The notes beneath the pieces were generated by a model. It did not search any database. It was given only the letters and a program-made list of their open reading frames with translations, and was not told where the DNA came from. This document shows positions 34,649 to 35,235 of a DNA stretch of 35,235 nucleotides, in pieces (the stretch's first letter is position 1; each line of letters starts with the position of its first letter). The position numbers and the translations under genes were made by a program. This DNA comes from an uncultured beta proteobacterium. Lineage in GTDB: Bacteria > Pseudomonadota > Gammaproteobacteria > Burkholderiales > Burkholderiaceae_C. The DNA lies in contig CAIQYP010000147.1 of assembly GCA_903876045.1 (NCBI GenBank), positions 1 to 35,235 of the forward strand, read 5' to 3'.

Positions 34649-35235
34649 TGAACGTGAAATATGCAGCGCCTAGCGCTTTGGACATTCAAGGCCTAGGCAT
34701 GGTGCCTATGGTTATCGAGCAATCGGGCCGCGGTGAGCGCTCCTATGACATTTATTCGCGTCTGCTCAAAGAGCGCGTGATTTTTTTGGTTGGTCCGGTT
34801 AATGATCAGACCGCCAATCTGGTGGTAGCACAGTTGTTGTTTTTGGAGAGCGAAAATCCTGACAAGGATATTTCCTTTTATATCAACTCGCCCGGCGGCT
34901 CGGTCAGCGCAGGCATGGCGATTTTTGACACCATGAACTTCATCAAGCCTGATGTGTCCACTTTGTGCACCGGAATGGCTGCCAGCATGGGCGCCTTCTT
35001 GTTGGCTGCTGGTGCAAAGGGCAAGCGCTTTTCGCTGCCCAACTCCAAAGTCATGATCCACCAACCCTCAGGCGGAAGTCAGGGTCAGGCAACCGAGATC
35101 GAAATTGCCGCGCGCGAAATCTTGAAAACGCGTGAGCAACTTAACAAGATTTTGGCTGAGCGCACCGGTCAACCGCTGGACAAAATTGAACGCGACACTG
35201 AACGCGACTACTACATGACCGCGGATGAGGCCAAG
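34649..35235 (+). CDS. clpP: ATP-dependent Clp protease proteolytic subunit (3' end beyond the window)
   Basis: This is the serine peptidase of the ClpXP/ClpAP machine. The frame is open to the window edge (about 195 codons), so the track omitted it. The catalytic triad is complete: Ser113 in [11 protein letters not shown], His138 in VMIHQPSGG and Asp187 in ERDTERDYY. The N-terminal propeptide is short, before [27 protein letters not shown] lies 6 bases before the ATG. It follows tig as expected. Only the last few residues are missing if the usual 200-or-so length holds. Confidence 0.97.

Noticed and set aside
1-35235. CRISPR arrays, IS elements or long tandem repeats
   Set aside because: Reading the window showed no regularly spaced repeats, transposase-like frames or terminal inverted repeats.

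Overview
The window looks like chromosome from a betaproteobacterium of the order Burkholderiales, most likely Comamonadaceae (Rhodoferax-like). This rests on protein flavour and gene order: a trxA-rho pair, tRNA-Leu followed by tig and clpP, an hpnCDE hopanoid cluster, RND pumps and a PilU-type ATPase. No lookup was possible, so the taxon is an inference. Most of the window is ordinary, densely packed chromosome. The only accessory-looking stretch is about 11.5-13.9 kb.

Layout. (1) 1-1302, minus strand: trxA, its own terminator, then rho. rho is broken: the reading frame stops after 230 codons, just past the Walker B and RPEEVTEM region, and the remaining 55 bases to the window edge do not encode Rho in any frame. 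(2) 1348-8635, plus strand: a three-gene ATGA-coupled operon of an AddB-like nuclease, an AddA-like helicase/nuclease and a HI0933-type flavoprotein. (3) 8632-11357, minus strand: a PhnD-like periplasmic binding protein translationally coupled to a hybrid histidine kinase. (4) 11487-13868: small hypothetical genes around an isolated phage-type lysis cassette (3-TM holin and GH24 endolysin) with its own promoter, but no spanin and no structural phage genes. (5) 13989-16379: an orphan PilU/PilT-family ATPase (minus) and an MscS-type channel (plus), separated by a gene-free stretch holding a 10-bp inverted repeat. (6) 16394-22314, minus strand: hemH, then an RND adaptor, an RND permease and hslR; the last three are joined by 4-nt overlaps. 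(7) 22334-23029, plus strand: a HAD hydrolase divergent from hemH. (8) 23047-28573, minus strand: hpnC, hpnD and hpnE (squalene synthesis for hopanoids) followed 31 bp later by a penicillin-acylase-family hydrolase. (9) 28595-32976, plus strand: a second RND adaptor and permease behind a promoter overlapped by a 22-bp palindrome typical of a TetR-family operator. (10) 33061-35235, plus strand: tRNA-Leu(UAG), tig and the start of clpP.

How the genes work together. AddA and AddB would process double-strand breaks. The binding protein and kinase form a sensing unit whose downstream phosphorelay is outside the window. HpnC, HpnD and HpnE convert farnesyl diphosphate to squalene; the cyclase is not here. 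Both RND systems lack an outer-membrane channel gene and would borrow one. I see no CRISPR array, insertion sequence or large novel system. The best candidates for something unusual are the interrupted rho at the left edge, the stand-alone holin-endolysin cassette beside an orphan pilus ATPase, the palindromic operator of the second pump, and the operon couplings RND-hslR and hpnCDE-acylase.
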